This document shows, in pieces, positions 1 to 8,224 of a stretch of DNA of 64,000 nt (position 1 is its first letter; each line of letters begins with the position of its first letter). Below the pieces are notes generated by a model. The model was not told the origin of the DNA and searched no databases. It saw only the letters and a program-made list of their open reading frames with translations. This DNA is from a virus, in the IMG/VR virus record IMGVR_UViG_3300009177_000028, positions 1 through 64,000 of that record. The stretch is one strand, 5' to 3'. A program made the position numbers and the translations under genes.

Positions 1-12
1 ATGGCGAAATGA
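1..12 (+). CDS. 3' end of an upstream gene (partial)
   Basis: The last codons of a reading frame that enters from the left, ending in TGA at 10-12. The stop overlaps the ATG of the capsid gene as ATGA, the close coupling used throughout this phage. Only Met-Ala-Lys is visible, so nothing can be said about the product. Confidence 0.35.
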   Translation: MAK

Positions 13-992
13 ACGCCTCATCCCTAAAGGATGCACTACAAACCCTTGTAAAGTATGCAGCAGTTCTTGAAGAGAACACTCCATCCAACATGGGTCTTGC
101 AGGTCAACCATCCCTAAGCGATGACAAGCGTGATGAGCTTATTTCTCGCGCTATTATGACCCAAGACGGAAAGATTGCTCTTGCTCAGGCAATGGCAAAC
201 CCAATTCGTCGTAACTTGGACTACCACGGTATTGCCCGTAGAGCCCTTGTTGTTGACCCTCTTCCACAAGGTGCAATGCCAACTTACGATAGAGATATCG
301 ATGTTGCCGCAGTTGTTATCTCCAGCAACGGTACTGGTCCAGAATCCCGCGTATTCGGTGACCGTGTAGTTGTTCCAGAATTCGAAATCTACGCTAACCC
401 AACGGTTCGTATCGCTGAAGTTAAGCGTCGTAGATTCAACGTAATTGACCGTGCAGTCCAAAAGGCTCGCCAGGAAATTATGGCACAAGAAGATGCAAAC
501 ATCTTCGCAGCTCTTGATGCAGCCGCATCTGTCGAGAACACCTTGACCGATATCGCTGATGCAGGTCTTCTAAAGAGAGACCTTGTTGAAATCAAGCAGA
601 ACATTGATCGTTGGGACTTAGTAACCACTAAGTACTTCATGAACATCAATGAGTTCACCGATATCCTAAAGTGGGGTTCAGGTGGTGGACAAGGCACTGG
701 TGGCGGAGATTTCGATCCTGTAACCATGCGTGAAGTTCTACAGACTGGTCTATACGCTCACATTTGGGGTACTGACATTATGGTTTCCAAGATTGTTCCA
801 CCAGGAACCATCTACGGTGCCGCAGACCCAGAGTTCGTTGGTGTAATGCCAATCCGTCAAGACATTGAAGTTCTTCCAGCAGACGAACCAAAGCAGTTGA
901 AGCTTGGTTGGGTAGTTTCCGAGATCATCGGTATCGCTATCGTCAACCCACGTGGTGTCGCAGCAGGTCGTAAGTCCGTAACTGTTGGTTAA
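9..992 (+). CDS. Major capsid protein (HK97-fold type)
   Basis: Product of 327 aa, probably the main shell subunit of the head. The central part carries the pattern I associate with large-phage capsid proteins: a positively charged helix region (IRRNLDYHGIARR) followed by LVVDPLPQGAMPTYDRD, a long charged spine-like helix around residues 140-170 (VKRRRFNVIDRAVQKARQEI), and a C-terminal beta-rich segment ending near IVNPRGVAAGR. Codons lean to C-ending forms (AAC, TTC, ACC, GAC) far more than in most neighbours, as expected for a very abundant protein. The start overlaps the upstream stop (ATGA). A strong terminator follows at once. The family call rests on sequence feel and context, not on a catalytic motif; another abundant head protein is the main alternative. 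Confidence 0.72.
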   Translation: MNASSLKDALQTLVKYAAVLEENTPSNMGLAGQPSLSDDKRDELISRAIMTQDGKIALAQAMANPIRRNLDYHGIARRALVVDPLPQGAMPTYDRDIDVAAVVISSNGTGPESRVFGDRVVVPEFEIYANPTVRIAEVKRRRFNVIDRAVQKARQEIMAQEDANIFAALDAAASVENTLTDIADAGLLKRDLVEIKQNIDRWDLVTTKYFMNINEFTDILKWGSGGGQGTGGGDFDPVTMREVLQTGLYAHIWGTDIMVSKIVPPGTIYGAADPEFVGVMPIRQDIEVLPADEPKQLKLGWVVSEIIGIAIVNPRGVAAGRKSVTVG

Positions 993-1015
993 TTCGTTAA
1001 CTAATTAAAGTTTAG

Positions 1016-1048
1016 AAAAACCCTCTAGAGCAATCTAGAGGGTTTTTT
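1016..1048. terminator. Bidirectional intrinsic terminator
   Basis: A perfect 9-bp stem, CCCTCTAGA (1021-1029) with TCTAGAGGG (1034-1042), is closed by the GNRA tetraloop GCAA. It is flanked by AAAAA on the left and TTTTTT on the right, so it can stop the capsid transcript on the plus strand and the convergent CCA-enzyme transcript on the minus strand. Confidence 0.93.
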
Positions 1049-1052
1049 GTTT

Positions 1053-2294
1053 TTAGCACCCTGCCGCAAAATTAAGAAGGAAGCTCTTGGTGTTGTTTTC
1101 TGGATTCCGTAAAACTTCCAAATAACAAGCATCCAAAATGCTCTTAATTTGAGGTCCCGGCCTAATCCCAATGGTCAGTAAATCGTCTCCGTTTACCACC
1201 ATTTCTCTGCGGGTTAGGACCACAACACTCTCATACTTCTCGAATTGCTCCCTGGATAGGTATCCCAGGGCCTCAGTCAAATGTATAAATTGCTCTAAGG
1301 TATGGGTCCAAGGGTCAGGGCTATGGTTCTTGATAACCGCCATAAAGCTCTTATAGGCAAGATCCGTATCCTTAGATACAAAGTCTCGGTATCTTTCCAG
1401 TAATTGCAAAAGAAATGAAACTCTTTTAATTTCCCTATTGGAGAATTTTAAGGAAAATAGTTCTTGCTCAACCAAACCAAATGGGCAGTGTGAGTATAGA
1501 AACGCAAGGCGCGTTTCCAGATCGCCGGAACACCTATCAAGTAACGTAAGCTCATTCATATCATTTTCATGATTAAACAAAAGAGGACAAGCTACTTGAA
1601 GGGCACCAGATTGCTGTAAAAGTTGGAACCCAAAGGAGGCGTTTTCGCTCATGAGCGTCTTACAAAGCTCATCTTGAATTCGTTCCTTTGAGACCTTCTT
1701 TAGTGTTTCAATGTTTTCTTTCATCCCATTGAAAGTTTCGCCTTGGACATCATAACCAAATCGAGCAGCAAATCTTGCCACACGCATGATTCTGAGGCCG
1801 TCCTCTCGAAACCTTGCACCAGGACTTCCAACTGCACGAATGACTCCTTCATACAAATCTTGTTGACCGTTATAAGGGTCAACAATTCTTCCTGAAATAG
1901 GGTCATATGCAATTGCATTGATGGTTAAGTCTCGTCGGGCCAAGTCTTGATCAACATGAAGGACGAAGAAGACTTCTTCTGGCCTGCGCCCGTCCGTGTA
2001 CGCCCCCTCAATACGAAAGGTGGTAACTTCAAAATGATTTTCGATTCCTAGTCCCATCACCACTGTAACGGTTCCGTGCTGCAATCCAGTAGGAATCGTC
2101 TTTGGAAATAAAGCAATTACTTCCTCTGGAGAGGCATCAGTCGTGATGTCCCAGTCTTTTGGCGTGGCACCCATGAGCAGGTCTCGAACACACCCACCGA
2201 CAATGTAGGCTTGATAGCCATTGTTGCTAAGTATGCGACATATTTCTAATGCTTGCCGATTTACCCGTTGGGGTGAAAGGTTCGTGTTTTCCAT
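1053..2294 (-). CDS. cca: CCA tRNA nucleotidyltransferase
   Basis: A 413-aa class II CCA-adding enzyme, which builds or repairs the 3' CCA end of tRNAs from CTP and ATP. Family motifs are in order: GGCVRDLLMG (33-42), metal-binding DWD (47-49), the RRDLTINAIAYD block (120-131) for ribose and template recognition, the FREDGLRIMRVARF helix (162-175) and ERIQDEL (204-210). Length is normal for bacterial enzymes and no key residue is missing, so it should be active. It lies alone on the minus strand between head genes, with its own promoter and a shared terminator, so it is accessory cargo, not part of morphogenesis. A plausible role is restoring tRNA ends damaged by host nucleases or defence toxins. 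Confidence 0.95.
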   Translation of the reverse strand: MENTNLSPQRVNRQALEICRILSNNGYQAYIVGGCVRDLLMGATPKDWDITTDASPEEVIALFPKTIPTGLQHGTVTVVMGLGIENHFEVTTFRIEGAYTDGRRPEEVFFVLHVDQDLARRDLTINAIAYDPISGRIVDPYNGQQDLYEGVIRAVGSPGARFREDGLRIMRVARFAARFGYDVQGETFNGMKENIETLKKVSKERIQDELCKTLMSENASFGFQLLQQSGALQVACPLLFNHENDMNELTLLDRCSGDLETRLAFLYSHCPFGLVEQELFSLKFSNREIKRVSFLLQLLERYRDFVSKDTDLAYKSFMAVIKNHSPDPWTHTLEQFIHLTEALGYLSREQFEKYESVVVLTRREMVVNGDDLLTIGIRPGPQIKSILDACYLEVLRNPENNTKSFLLNFAAGC

Positions 2295-2301
2295 GGTGGG
2301 C

Positions 2302-2329
2302 AGTCTAAATCTTAAAAATTTGATGTCAA
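2302..2329 (-). promoter_or_regulatory. Sigma70-type promoter of the CCA enzyme gene
   Basis: On the minus strand TTGACA (plus positions 2324-2329, exact -35 consensus) is followed by a 16-bp spacer and TAGACT (2302-2307, 4 of 6 matches to the -10 box). The -10 box ends only 7 nt before the ATG at 2294, so the transcript would be leaderless or nearly so; no Shine-Dalgarno sequence is visible. Confidence 0.7.
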
Positions 2330-2399
2330 GGGAAGCGGATTAATATGCTGGGGATTGTAATAATACCACATAATATTGACCCCTACCCGAAAGAAGCGT

Positions 2400-3110
2400 A
2401 TGAAAATAGACACAATTTCAGAGCTATATCAATTGATTTCCAGCGGAAGCAGTGATCTTCCAGCTAGGAAGCAGTCTATTCAGCTTAGAAAAGCTGGCCT
2501 TTCTGCCTATGCATCTGGCAGCGGTTTTACCAAAGTAGCTTTTGATACTCGTCGTATTGATCAGGAAACTGAATATAATCCTCGTAGAGGTTTACAGAAT
2601 TACAATCGTAGCGAAGCTTTTCTTTCAGAAGCAATGGGTCAAAAGCTTATTCATTTAGCTAAGCTTAAGGGCGTATTAGAAGATTTGAAAAAAGAATTTG
2701 GCAGAGAGCATGAGTGGCAGGATAGCAATGCACGTGTGCTTTTGTCAACACTTGATCAGGGCCTGCGCACTCTTCAAAAAGATGGCGACTATTCTGATGC
2801 TCAACCATCTCAAGGAAGCATTGACTACATTGAAGAACTCCTTCATGTTAGATATAGGCTTGCTTTTGATGATTTAACCAAACTTGGAAAAAGTGAATTA
2901 AAAAGAGTTATATTATCTAAGGATGAAGAGTTAACTCGTAAAGATGTTAACAAAGCTCTTGAAATTAGTAAGTCAGATGTAGCTTCACAAACTTATGATA
3001 CATTGATGGAAAAATTATTTGGTGGAGTTCGTGCTACGGCTGAAAACCCAGAAGTAGAAAGAACTGTTACTATTACTATTAAGGACAAGTTTGTTCCGGA
3101 GAAGAAATGA
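2400..3110 (+). CDS. Unknown virion-region protein
   Basis: Product of 236 aa, charged and mostly helical (several Lys/Glu-rich stretches), without signal peptide or membrane segment. I do not recognise the family. The frame extends upstream to a TTG at 2376, but ATG at 2400 with a purine-rich GAAAGAAG just before it is the better start. The stop overlaps the next ATG (ATGA at 3107-3110), so the two genes are translationally coupled. First gene of the long plus-strand run after the capsid terminator; a role in head completion or as a minor head protein is possible but not shown. Confidence 0.75.
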   Translation: MKIDTISELYQLISSGSSDLPARKQSIQLRKAGLSAYASGSGFTKVAFDTRRIDQETEYNPRRGLQNYNRSEAFLSEAMGQKLIHLAKLKGVLEDLKKEFGREHEWQDSNARVLLSTLDQGLRTLQKDGDYSDAQPSQGSIDYIEELLHVRYRLAFDDLTKLGKSELKRVILSKDEELTRKDVNKALEISKSDVASQTYDTLMEKLFGGVRATAENPEVERTVTITIKDKFVPEKK

Positions 3111-3799
3111 GCAGCGAGAGTGATTTCGCGTATTCTTTAAAGCATAACACACACTTCATAGTAAGAAATGTTACTTTAGATCGCAAGAAGACAATTAAGA
3201 TTTTCAACTATCCAATTCTTTATGGACAGACCCGTGATCTTTTGGCTATTCCGGGAATCCAAGAAGCGGACATTCGCGCCTCTTTATTGAAAGGTGTGCT
3301 GCGCCACAAGCTTTTATGTCATGACATTGAGTTAGTCTCCAGCAACGTTGATTTGCTTCAATTCAGTGATAAGCAGCGTAATTGGTTAAAGAGTTACGGA
3401 TTCTCTGAAGGTATTGAGGTTGGATGGGACGAACTAGATGGTTATGTTCAAAACGCTATTAATACTAGTGGTGGAGGAAGTTTGGAGCCAGCCCATAAGA
3501 CTTTGAGAGACCTTATTCATTTTATTGATGAAGGTCCAGGTGATGGATTCTTATCTGGTGCAGTTAAGGAAATTTTACCAACAGGATCCCCATTCCCAAC
3601 GAGCGTAACTTGGTATCTTGATTCGGGTAAGACTCTAAAGCTAGTAGAAAAATTTATCACTTATATTAATAATACTTTCCCATATATTATTCAATGGAAC
3701 ATGTATGATACGGATGGCGTATCTCTTATTCATACTGTCACCGACACAATTACATACAGTTCTGCATTCGAATCAACTAGAACGAGGATGATAAGCTAA
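3107..3799 (+). CDS. Unknown protein, probably a virion component
   Basis: Product of 230 aa with mixed alpha/beta character and no recognised enzyme motif. The start overlaps the previous stop and is preceded by GGAGAAG; its own stop overlaps the following gene as TAATG. It contains one copy of the Asp-Gly-Tyr tripeptide (LDGYVQNA) that recurs in many virion proteins of this phage, which together with the coupling suggests a structural role. No close family can be named. Confidence 0.75.
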   Translation: MSSESDFAYSLKHNTHFIVRNVTLDRKKTIKIFNYPILYGQTRDLLAIPGIQEADIRASLLKGVLRHKLLCHDIELVSSNVDLLQFSDKQRNWLKSYGFSEGIEVGWDELDGYVQNAINTSGGGSLEPAHKTLRDLIHFIDEGPGDGFLSGAVKEILPTGSPFPTSVTWYLDSGKTLKLVEKFITYINNTFPYIIQWNMYDTDGVSLIHTVTDTITYSSAFESTRTRMIS

Positions 3800-4296
3800 T
3801 GTCCAATGAATCACCAGCATCGATTTTGTTTGACGAGTTGGGCAATCCAATTGGAGTAATGCTGGATGGTTACGTCTATCGTTTGCAAGTTCAAACCATA
3901 ATTGATGATGGTTATTTTCATGGTCCCGTAGCTGTTAAGGGGCCTAATCAAGCGGCGCTAGCAACTGACCCATCTCTTGTAGTTGCAATCTCCCCCAATA
4001 ATTCGTTTACGGTAACTGGGGCTAAGCCCTCTACTACCAATACCTCTAGTGTAGCCGCATCTACTACGAATGTGACTTTACTTTCTTCCAATTTAACAAG
4101 ATTGGGGGCGACAGTCTATAATGATTCAATGTCTTTATTGTACATAAAATTGGGACCGACCGCAACCTTATCAGATTTTACCATTAAGCTGTTTCCATTG
4201 TCTTATTATGAAGTTCCTTACGGATATACGGGCGAGATAGATGGGTTTTGGTCAAATTCTTCCGGATTTGCTAGAATAGGCGAATTAGTGCCTTAA
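3799..4296 (+). CDS. Small virion protein with a shared C-terminal beta-domain
   Basis: Product of 165 aa. The N-terminus (SPASILFDELGNPIGVMLDGY) resembles that of the next gene (SPSSVLFSSDGYELAIVDG), and the C-terminal ~85 residues match the C-terminus of the same neighbour: TLLSSNLTRLGATVYND, LYIKLGPTATLSDFT, YYEVPYGYTGEIDGFW against TILASNATRVGATVFNT, MYVKLGATASTSSFT, YWEVPNDYTGVIDAVW. This beta-domain is one I associate with phage virion proteins, possibly for surface display or decoration. Its start is in TAATG overlap with the previous gene, with GAGGATGA upstream. Paralogy is seen directly; function is inferred. Confidence 0.8.
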   Translation: MSNESPASILFDELGNPIGVMLDGYVYRLQVQTIIDDGYFHGPVAVKGPNQAALATDPSLVVAISPNNSFTVTGAKPSTTNTSSVAASTTNVTLLSSNLTRLGATVYNDSMSLLYIKLGPTATLSDFTIKLFPLSYYEVPYGYTGEIDGFWSNSSGFARIGELVP

Positions 4297-4333
4297 ATTT
4301 CTATCATTAATTGAATATGAGTGTATAAGATAT

Positions 4334-4359
4334 AAAGAATTAAGTTAAAGAATTAAGTT
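4334..4359 (+). repeat. Perfect 13-bp tandem repeat upstream of 4387 gene
   Basis: Two adjacent identical copies of AAAGAATTAAGTT (4334-4346 and 4347-4359) in the 90-bp gap before a probably well-expressed virion gene. It could be a protein-binding site, an mRNA leader element or a simple duplication. Confidence 0.9.
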
Positions 4360-4386
4360 AATTTCTAACCTAAACGGGGATAAAAT

Positions 4387-5424
4387 ATGTCTGGAGTATC
4401 ACCTTCATCAGTTCTATTTAGCTCAGATGGCTATGAATTAGCCATCGTTGACGGTTCCAGCTTTATTGCCGGAACTCGTAGTATTCTAATTGCCGGTAAT
4501 GACGGTTCTAATACTCGTACAGTTTTGATCGACTCTACAGGAAGACAAGTAGTTGTCGGCGCAGGTACCGCAGGCTCACAAGCCGGTGGCGTCATCACCA
4601 TCCAAGGAGACCCGGCAGGTACACCTGTTCCAGTTTCTGGTACGGTTGCAGTTAGCTCTGTTTCCGGCACCGTAGCTGTAACTCAGTCTACTTCCCCATG
4701 GGTTGTAAGCGGAACAGTAACCTCTAACCAGGGTACTCCAAACAGCTTAGCTAACTCTTGGCCAATCACCATTACTGACGGTTATGGTAACATCCAAGGC
4801 TCTGCTGTTAACCCAGTTTATGTTCAGGGTAACATTACAGCTAACAACTCATCCGTAGGTGCAGATAACGCAGCTTTCCTATCCTTCGATACACAAGTTG
4901 GTGGCAAGGTTACTACAGCAGCTCCAACCTATACCAACGGTAACTTAAGCGCTCTATCTCTAACCACTCTTGGTGGTTTGCGTATTGACGGCGTCTATGC
5001 TGGAGCAACTGCAACCTCTACTGCTACTGATATGATGGTAAGTGGTGGTTATGTAACAACCGCAGCACCAAGCTATACAAACGCTACACTAAATGCTTTG
5101 TCCTTGGACACTTCTGGTAATTTGCGTGTCACTGGATTCGTAACAACTAACAAGGCTTCCTCCTCTGCTGTTACTTCCACTTCCGCATCAACAAGCAGCG
5201 TTACAATTTTGGCAAGCAATGCTACCAGAGTTGGCGCAACTGTCTTCAATACCAGCTCCAAGGTTATGTATGTCAAGCTTGGCGCCACTGCAAGCACTTC
5301 CAGCTTTACCACCCAATTGTTTGCTAACTCCTACTGGGAAGTTCCAAACGATTACACCGGCGTTATTGACGCTGTCTGGGCCGGTACTGGCGGAGCTGCA
5401 ATCGTAACTGAATTGACTCCATAA
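4387..5424 (+). CDS. Modular virion protein (decoration or fibre-like)
   Basis: Product of 345 aa, low in charge and rich in Ser, Thr, Val and Gly. Residues ~30-90 carry a module (GNDGSNTRTVLIDSTGRQVVVGAGTAG, then QGDPAGTPVPVSG) that recurs in the 5540 protein. The middle contains TAAPTYTNG/TAAPSYTNA internal repeats with LGGLRIDG/TSGNLRVTG strands. The last ~85 residues are the beta-domain shared with the 3799 protein. GGGGAT precedes the ATG at a good distance. C-ending codons are common, as in the capsid gene, so high expression is likely. A strong terminator follows. Probably exposed on the capsid or a fibre; I cannot tell which. Confidence 0.82.
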   Translation: MSGVSPSSVLFSSDGYELAIVDGSSFIAGTRSILIAGNDGSNTRTVLIDSTGRQVVVGAGTAGSQAGGVITIQGDPAGTPVPVSGTVAVSSVSGTVAVTQSTSPWVVSGTVTSNQGTPNSLANSWPITITDGYGNIQGSAVNPVYVQGNITANNSSVGADNAAFLSFDTQVGGKVTTAAPTYTNGNLSALSLTTLGGLRIDGVYAGATATSTATDMMVSGGYVTTAAPSYTNATLNALSLDTSGNLRVTGFVTTNKASSSAVTSTSASTSSVTILASNATRVGATVFNTSSKVMYVKLGATASTSSFTTQLFANSYWEVPNDYTGVIDAVWAGTGGAAIVTELTP

Positions 5425-5455
5425 TTAATCTAATAGATTAAATAAAAATTCCGAG

Positions 5456-5490
5456 AAGCCTGCTATTTATTAGCAGGCTTTTCTATTTTC
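5456..5490 (+). terminator. Intrinsic terminator after the 4387 gene
   Basis: Perfect 10-bp stem AAGCCTGCTA (5456-5465) with TAGCAGGCTT (5471-5480), loop TTTAT, followed by the T-rich tail TTCTATTTTC. It separates the modular protein at 4387 from the amber-containing gene at 5540. Confidence 0.9.
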
Positions 5491-5539
5491 TACATAATTT
5501 AGTATAACTAGCGTAGTCGTGTCTTTAAGAGGATAGAAT

Positions 5540-8212
5540 ATGGCAAGAGTTGAAGGTGGCGCTGTAACCATACTTACAGATTGGCCAGGATTAAAAAATC
5601 AGATAGACACCAGAAGTCTAAATTAGAGATTCGAAGAAACTGATGTTTCTTATGAAATTTTTGCAATTGATGGACAATATTTTTACACCGCACCTATCTA
5701 CAAGTCTGGAAAGGCCCCAGATAATCAAGCTACCTATGATACATATCGTGCTGATTTCGAAGCTAATTACAAAAATAGAATTACTGATTTTAACGCCACT
5801 GATCCAATTTTTCTTACTAATGTAGATGGTTACTCTGTTATTCTTAAGGACGGGGCCTCTCCAACTGCGAATGATGGATATGGTATTGCTGTAATTGGAA
5901 TCGATGGTTCCAACTATAGAATGCTTAAAATGGATTCGTCGGGTCGTCCAGTCATGGTCGGTGCTGGTACTGCCGGAAGTGCTGCTGGAGGAATTGTTAC
6001 TGTTCAAGGCGATCCTAGTGGAGTTCCAATTCCTATCTCAGGAAATATTACTGCTTCTAATGCTTCTGTAGGAACAAACGATGCCGCAATTCCTGGATTC
6101 TCTAATTTAATTGGTGGTTCCGATGGAACAAATCTTCGTTCGCTTAGAGTTTTTGACGTTGACTCTGGTGGCGGGCAGCAATGGGTTCTTGGCGTTGGTC
6201 TTCGCAAAGCTGCTGGTGGCGGTTCTGTTGAACTAGGCACATCTTCAGACCCGATTAGGACGGATCCAACTGGGACTACTACTCAGCCAGTTTCTGGTAC
6301 CGTTACCGCCAACCAAGGTGGAACTTGGACAGTTCAACCGGGTAATACAGCCAATACTACTCCGTGGTTAATTACTATTAGTCAAGGTGGAAATGCGGCC
6401 ACCGTAACTGGCGCCAATGCTTTGAAAGTAGATGGTAGTGCAGTTACACAACCAGTTTCTGGTACAGTAACTGTTACCCAATCAACCGCTGCAAATCTTA
6501 GGGCACAGTTAGCCTCTGAAACATCTACTGGCTCTTCTATTCCATCTACCGCATTGATGATTGGTGGCTCAGATGGTTCTCTTTTGAGAGCACTTTTTGT
6601 CGATTCATCTGGTCGTCCATTTGTAGTTGGAGCGGCAGCTAATGGCGCTGCTGTTGCTGGTAACCCAGTATTGGTGGCTGGCTCTGATGGCACTAATGCT
6701 CGTTCGATTAAAACAGCCAATGACGGAACTGTTAGAGTCGATCCAACCGGAACAACTACTCAACCAGTATCAGGAACTGTTGCTGCAACTCAGAGTGGTA
6801 CTTGGACGGTTCAGCCAGGTAATACGGCTAATACTACTCCATGGTTAATTACTATTAGTCAAGGTGGAAATTCAGCTACTGTTACTGCATCAAACGCTTT
6901 AAAGGTAGATGGATCTGCCGTTACACAACCGGTTTCTGGAACCGTGACGGTAACTCAAGCAACAGCATCAAATTTACGTTCTCAAACATCTTCAGAATCA
7001 AATACGGGCTCGGCTGTACCAACACAAGCCTCAATGGTTGGTGGAACAGATGGAACTAATTTAAGAGCAATATCTGTTGATTCTTCTGGCAGACAGATAG
7101 TTATCGGGGCCGCTGCCGATGGTTCTCCAATTACTGGTAATCCAGTATTGATGGCCGGTCAAGATGGAACCAACGTTCAAAGCATAGCTACTGATGGATA
7201 TGGTCGTGTACAGGTGTCCATTACTGGAACTTCTAGTACTCAAGTAGAAGGGCGAGCTGCTGACGGTTATACTCAGGTAGGAAATCCTGTATCTATAGCT
7301 GGCGTTGATGACGATGGTTATGTTCAAAATTTACATGTAGATAGTTCAGGTAATTTGCAAGTAGTTTCCGTATCCGCAGTTGGTACTTCCACCACCCGAA
7401 GGATTAGCCAAAATATTGCAACTAACGTTACTATTTATAATGATTATACGGTTCCGGTTGGGCAAACTCTTTCCGTATCATCTTATTATATGGGCGGTGG
7501 AAGTGCCGGAAGATCGACTCTAGCAAAACATACTTCCGCCAACGTTGCATTTATTACCAACGGAGATTTTGAAAACGGAACACAGGTTGCAGCTTGGGCC
7601 GCCGTTACCGGAAGTTTTACAGCCCCAACTCCAGATTCAAATTCAACACAATTCCAAACTGGTGCCGCTTCTATGAGGTGGACATATGCCAACAGCGCTA
7701 CTGCATTGGCAAGAAGACAAACTTTTACTCCGGTTATTGACTTGTCTGGGTATAGATATCTTCGTGTAAAATTCTTTAACGACGCAGCTACCGGTACAAC
7801 TAGAACTATTTCTATCATCGTTGCGTCAGGTACACCAACTAGAACATATTCGTTGTCTGGCACTCTTGGTTCGGCCCCATTTACTGCCAATACTTGGATC
7901 ACATTAACAGCAGATTTAGATAACCCAACCACTTCGACAGGAACGGGATTTGATTTAACGGCCGTAAGCACTATTACTTTACAGATGCAAGATGCCGCTA
8001 ACAAAACAGGTACCGTGTACTGGGATACCCTACGCCAAGAAGATCAATTAGATGTTAGACATCGTCTATATACCTCTACAGGAGATACTGTAAGTGCACC
8101 TTTGAATCCGGTTGAAACATTCAATGCAAGCGAATCAGTTTATTTAATTGCTAGAAATATAGGCAATACTACAAACGAATATACTGCAATATGGTCGGGG
8201 ACATTAGTTTAA
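5540..8212 (+). CDS. Large modular virion protein with in-frame amber codon 29
   Basis: The natural frame starts at ATG 5540, after the ribosome site AGAGGATA, and runs 890 codons except for TAG at 5624-5626. The sequence on both sides of the TAG aligns with the N-termini of the next two genes (SLN-stop-RFEETDVSYEIFAIDG against TLSIQYLESSDRYSIFVIDG), so this is one gene. The ATG at 5921 lacks a ribosome site and would lose the conserved N-terminus. Downstream are a module shared with the 4387 protein, a tandem repeat of 159 residues (about 6263-6739 and 6740-7190; TGTTTQPVSGTV, WTVQPGNTANTTPWLITISQ) and a C-terminal carbohydrate-binding-like beta-sandwich (about residues 660-800). Possible explanations are amber suppression or readthrough, a recent nonsense mutation, or a sequencing error. 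Confidence 0.8.
5624..5626 (+). other. In-frame amber (TAG) codon
   Basis: TAG at codon 29 of the 5540 gene. In the two downstream paralogues the aligned codon is ATT (Ile). Coding character continues without change of frame on both sides. Confidence 0.92.
6263..7190 (+). repeat. Tandem 477-bp coding repeat in the 5540 gene
   Basis: Two diverged copies starting at 6263 and 6740 (spacing 477 bp, 159 codons). Both begin with the DPTGTTTQPVSGTV motif and run through GSAVTQPVSGTVTVTQ and the DSSGR.-VVGA module. Nucleotide identity is clearly lower than protein similarity, so the duplication is old and selected at the protein level. Confidence 0.85.
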
Positions 8213-8224
8213 AAGAGGGAAGAA

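Noticed and set aside
2376-2399. TTG start for the 2400 gene
   Set aside because: ATG 2400 has a better purine-rich site; the same reasoning discards TTG starts at 10315, 14467, 28445 and 13834 in favour of nearby ATGs with ribosome sites.
5425-5441. Second hairpin (TTAATCT-AAT-AGATTAA) after the 4387 stop
   Set aside because: All A/T-rich and weak with a 3-nt loop; the following GC-containing stem at 5456 is the real terminator.
5486-5530. Promoter (TATAAC box at 5503-5508) before the 5540 gene
   Set aside because: No convincing -35 box lies at the right distance; AT-rich gaps of this kind give such boxes by chance. T4-type late promoters (TATAAATA) were also not seen in a consistent position before operons.
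5921-8212. Independent gene starting at ATG 5921
   Set aside because: No ribosome site precedes it, and the same frame continues upstream to ATG 5540 with paralogous protein sequence on both sides of the amber codon.
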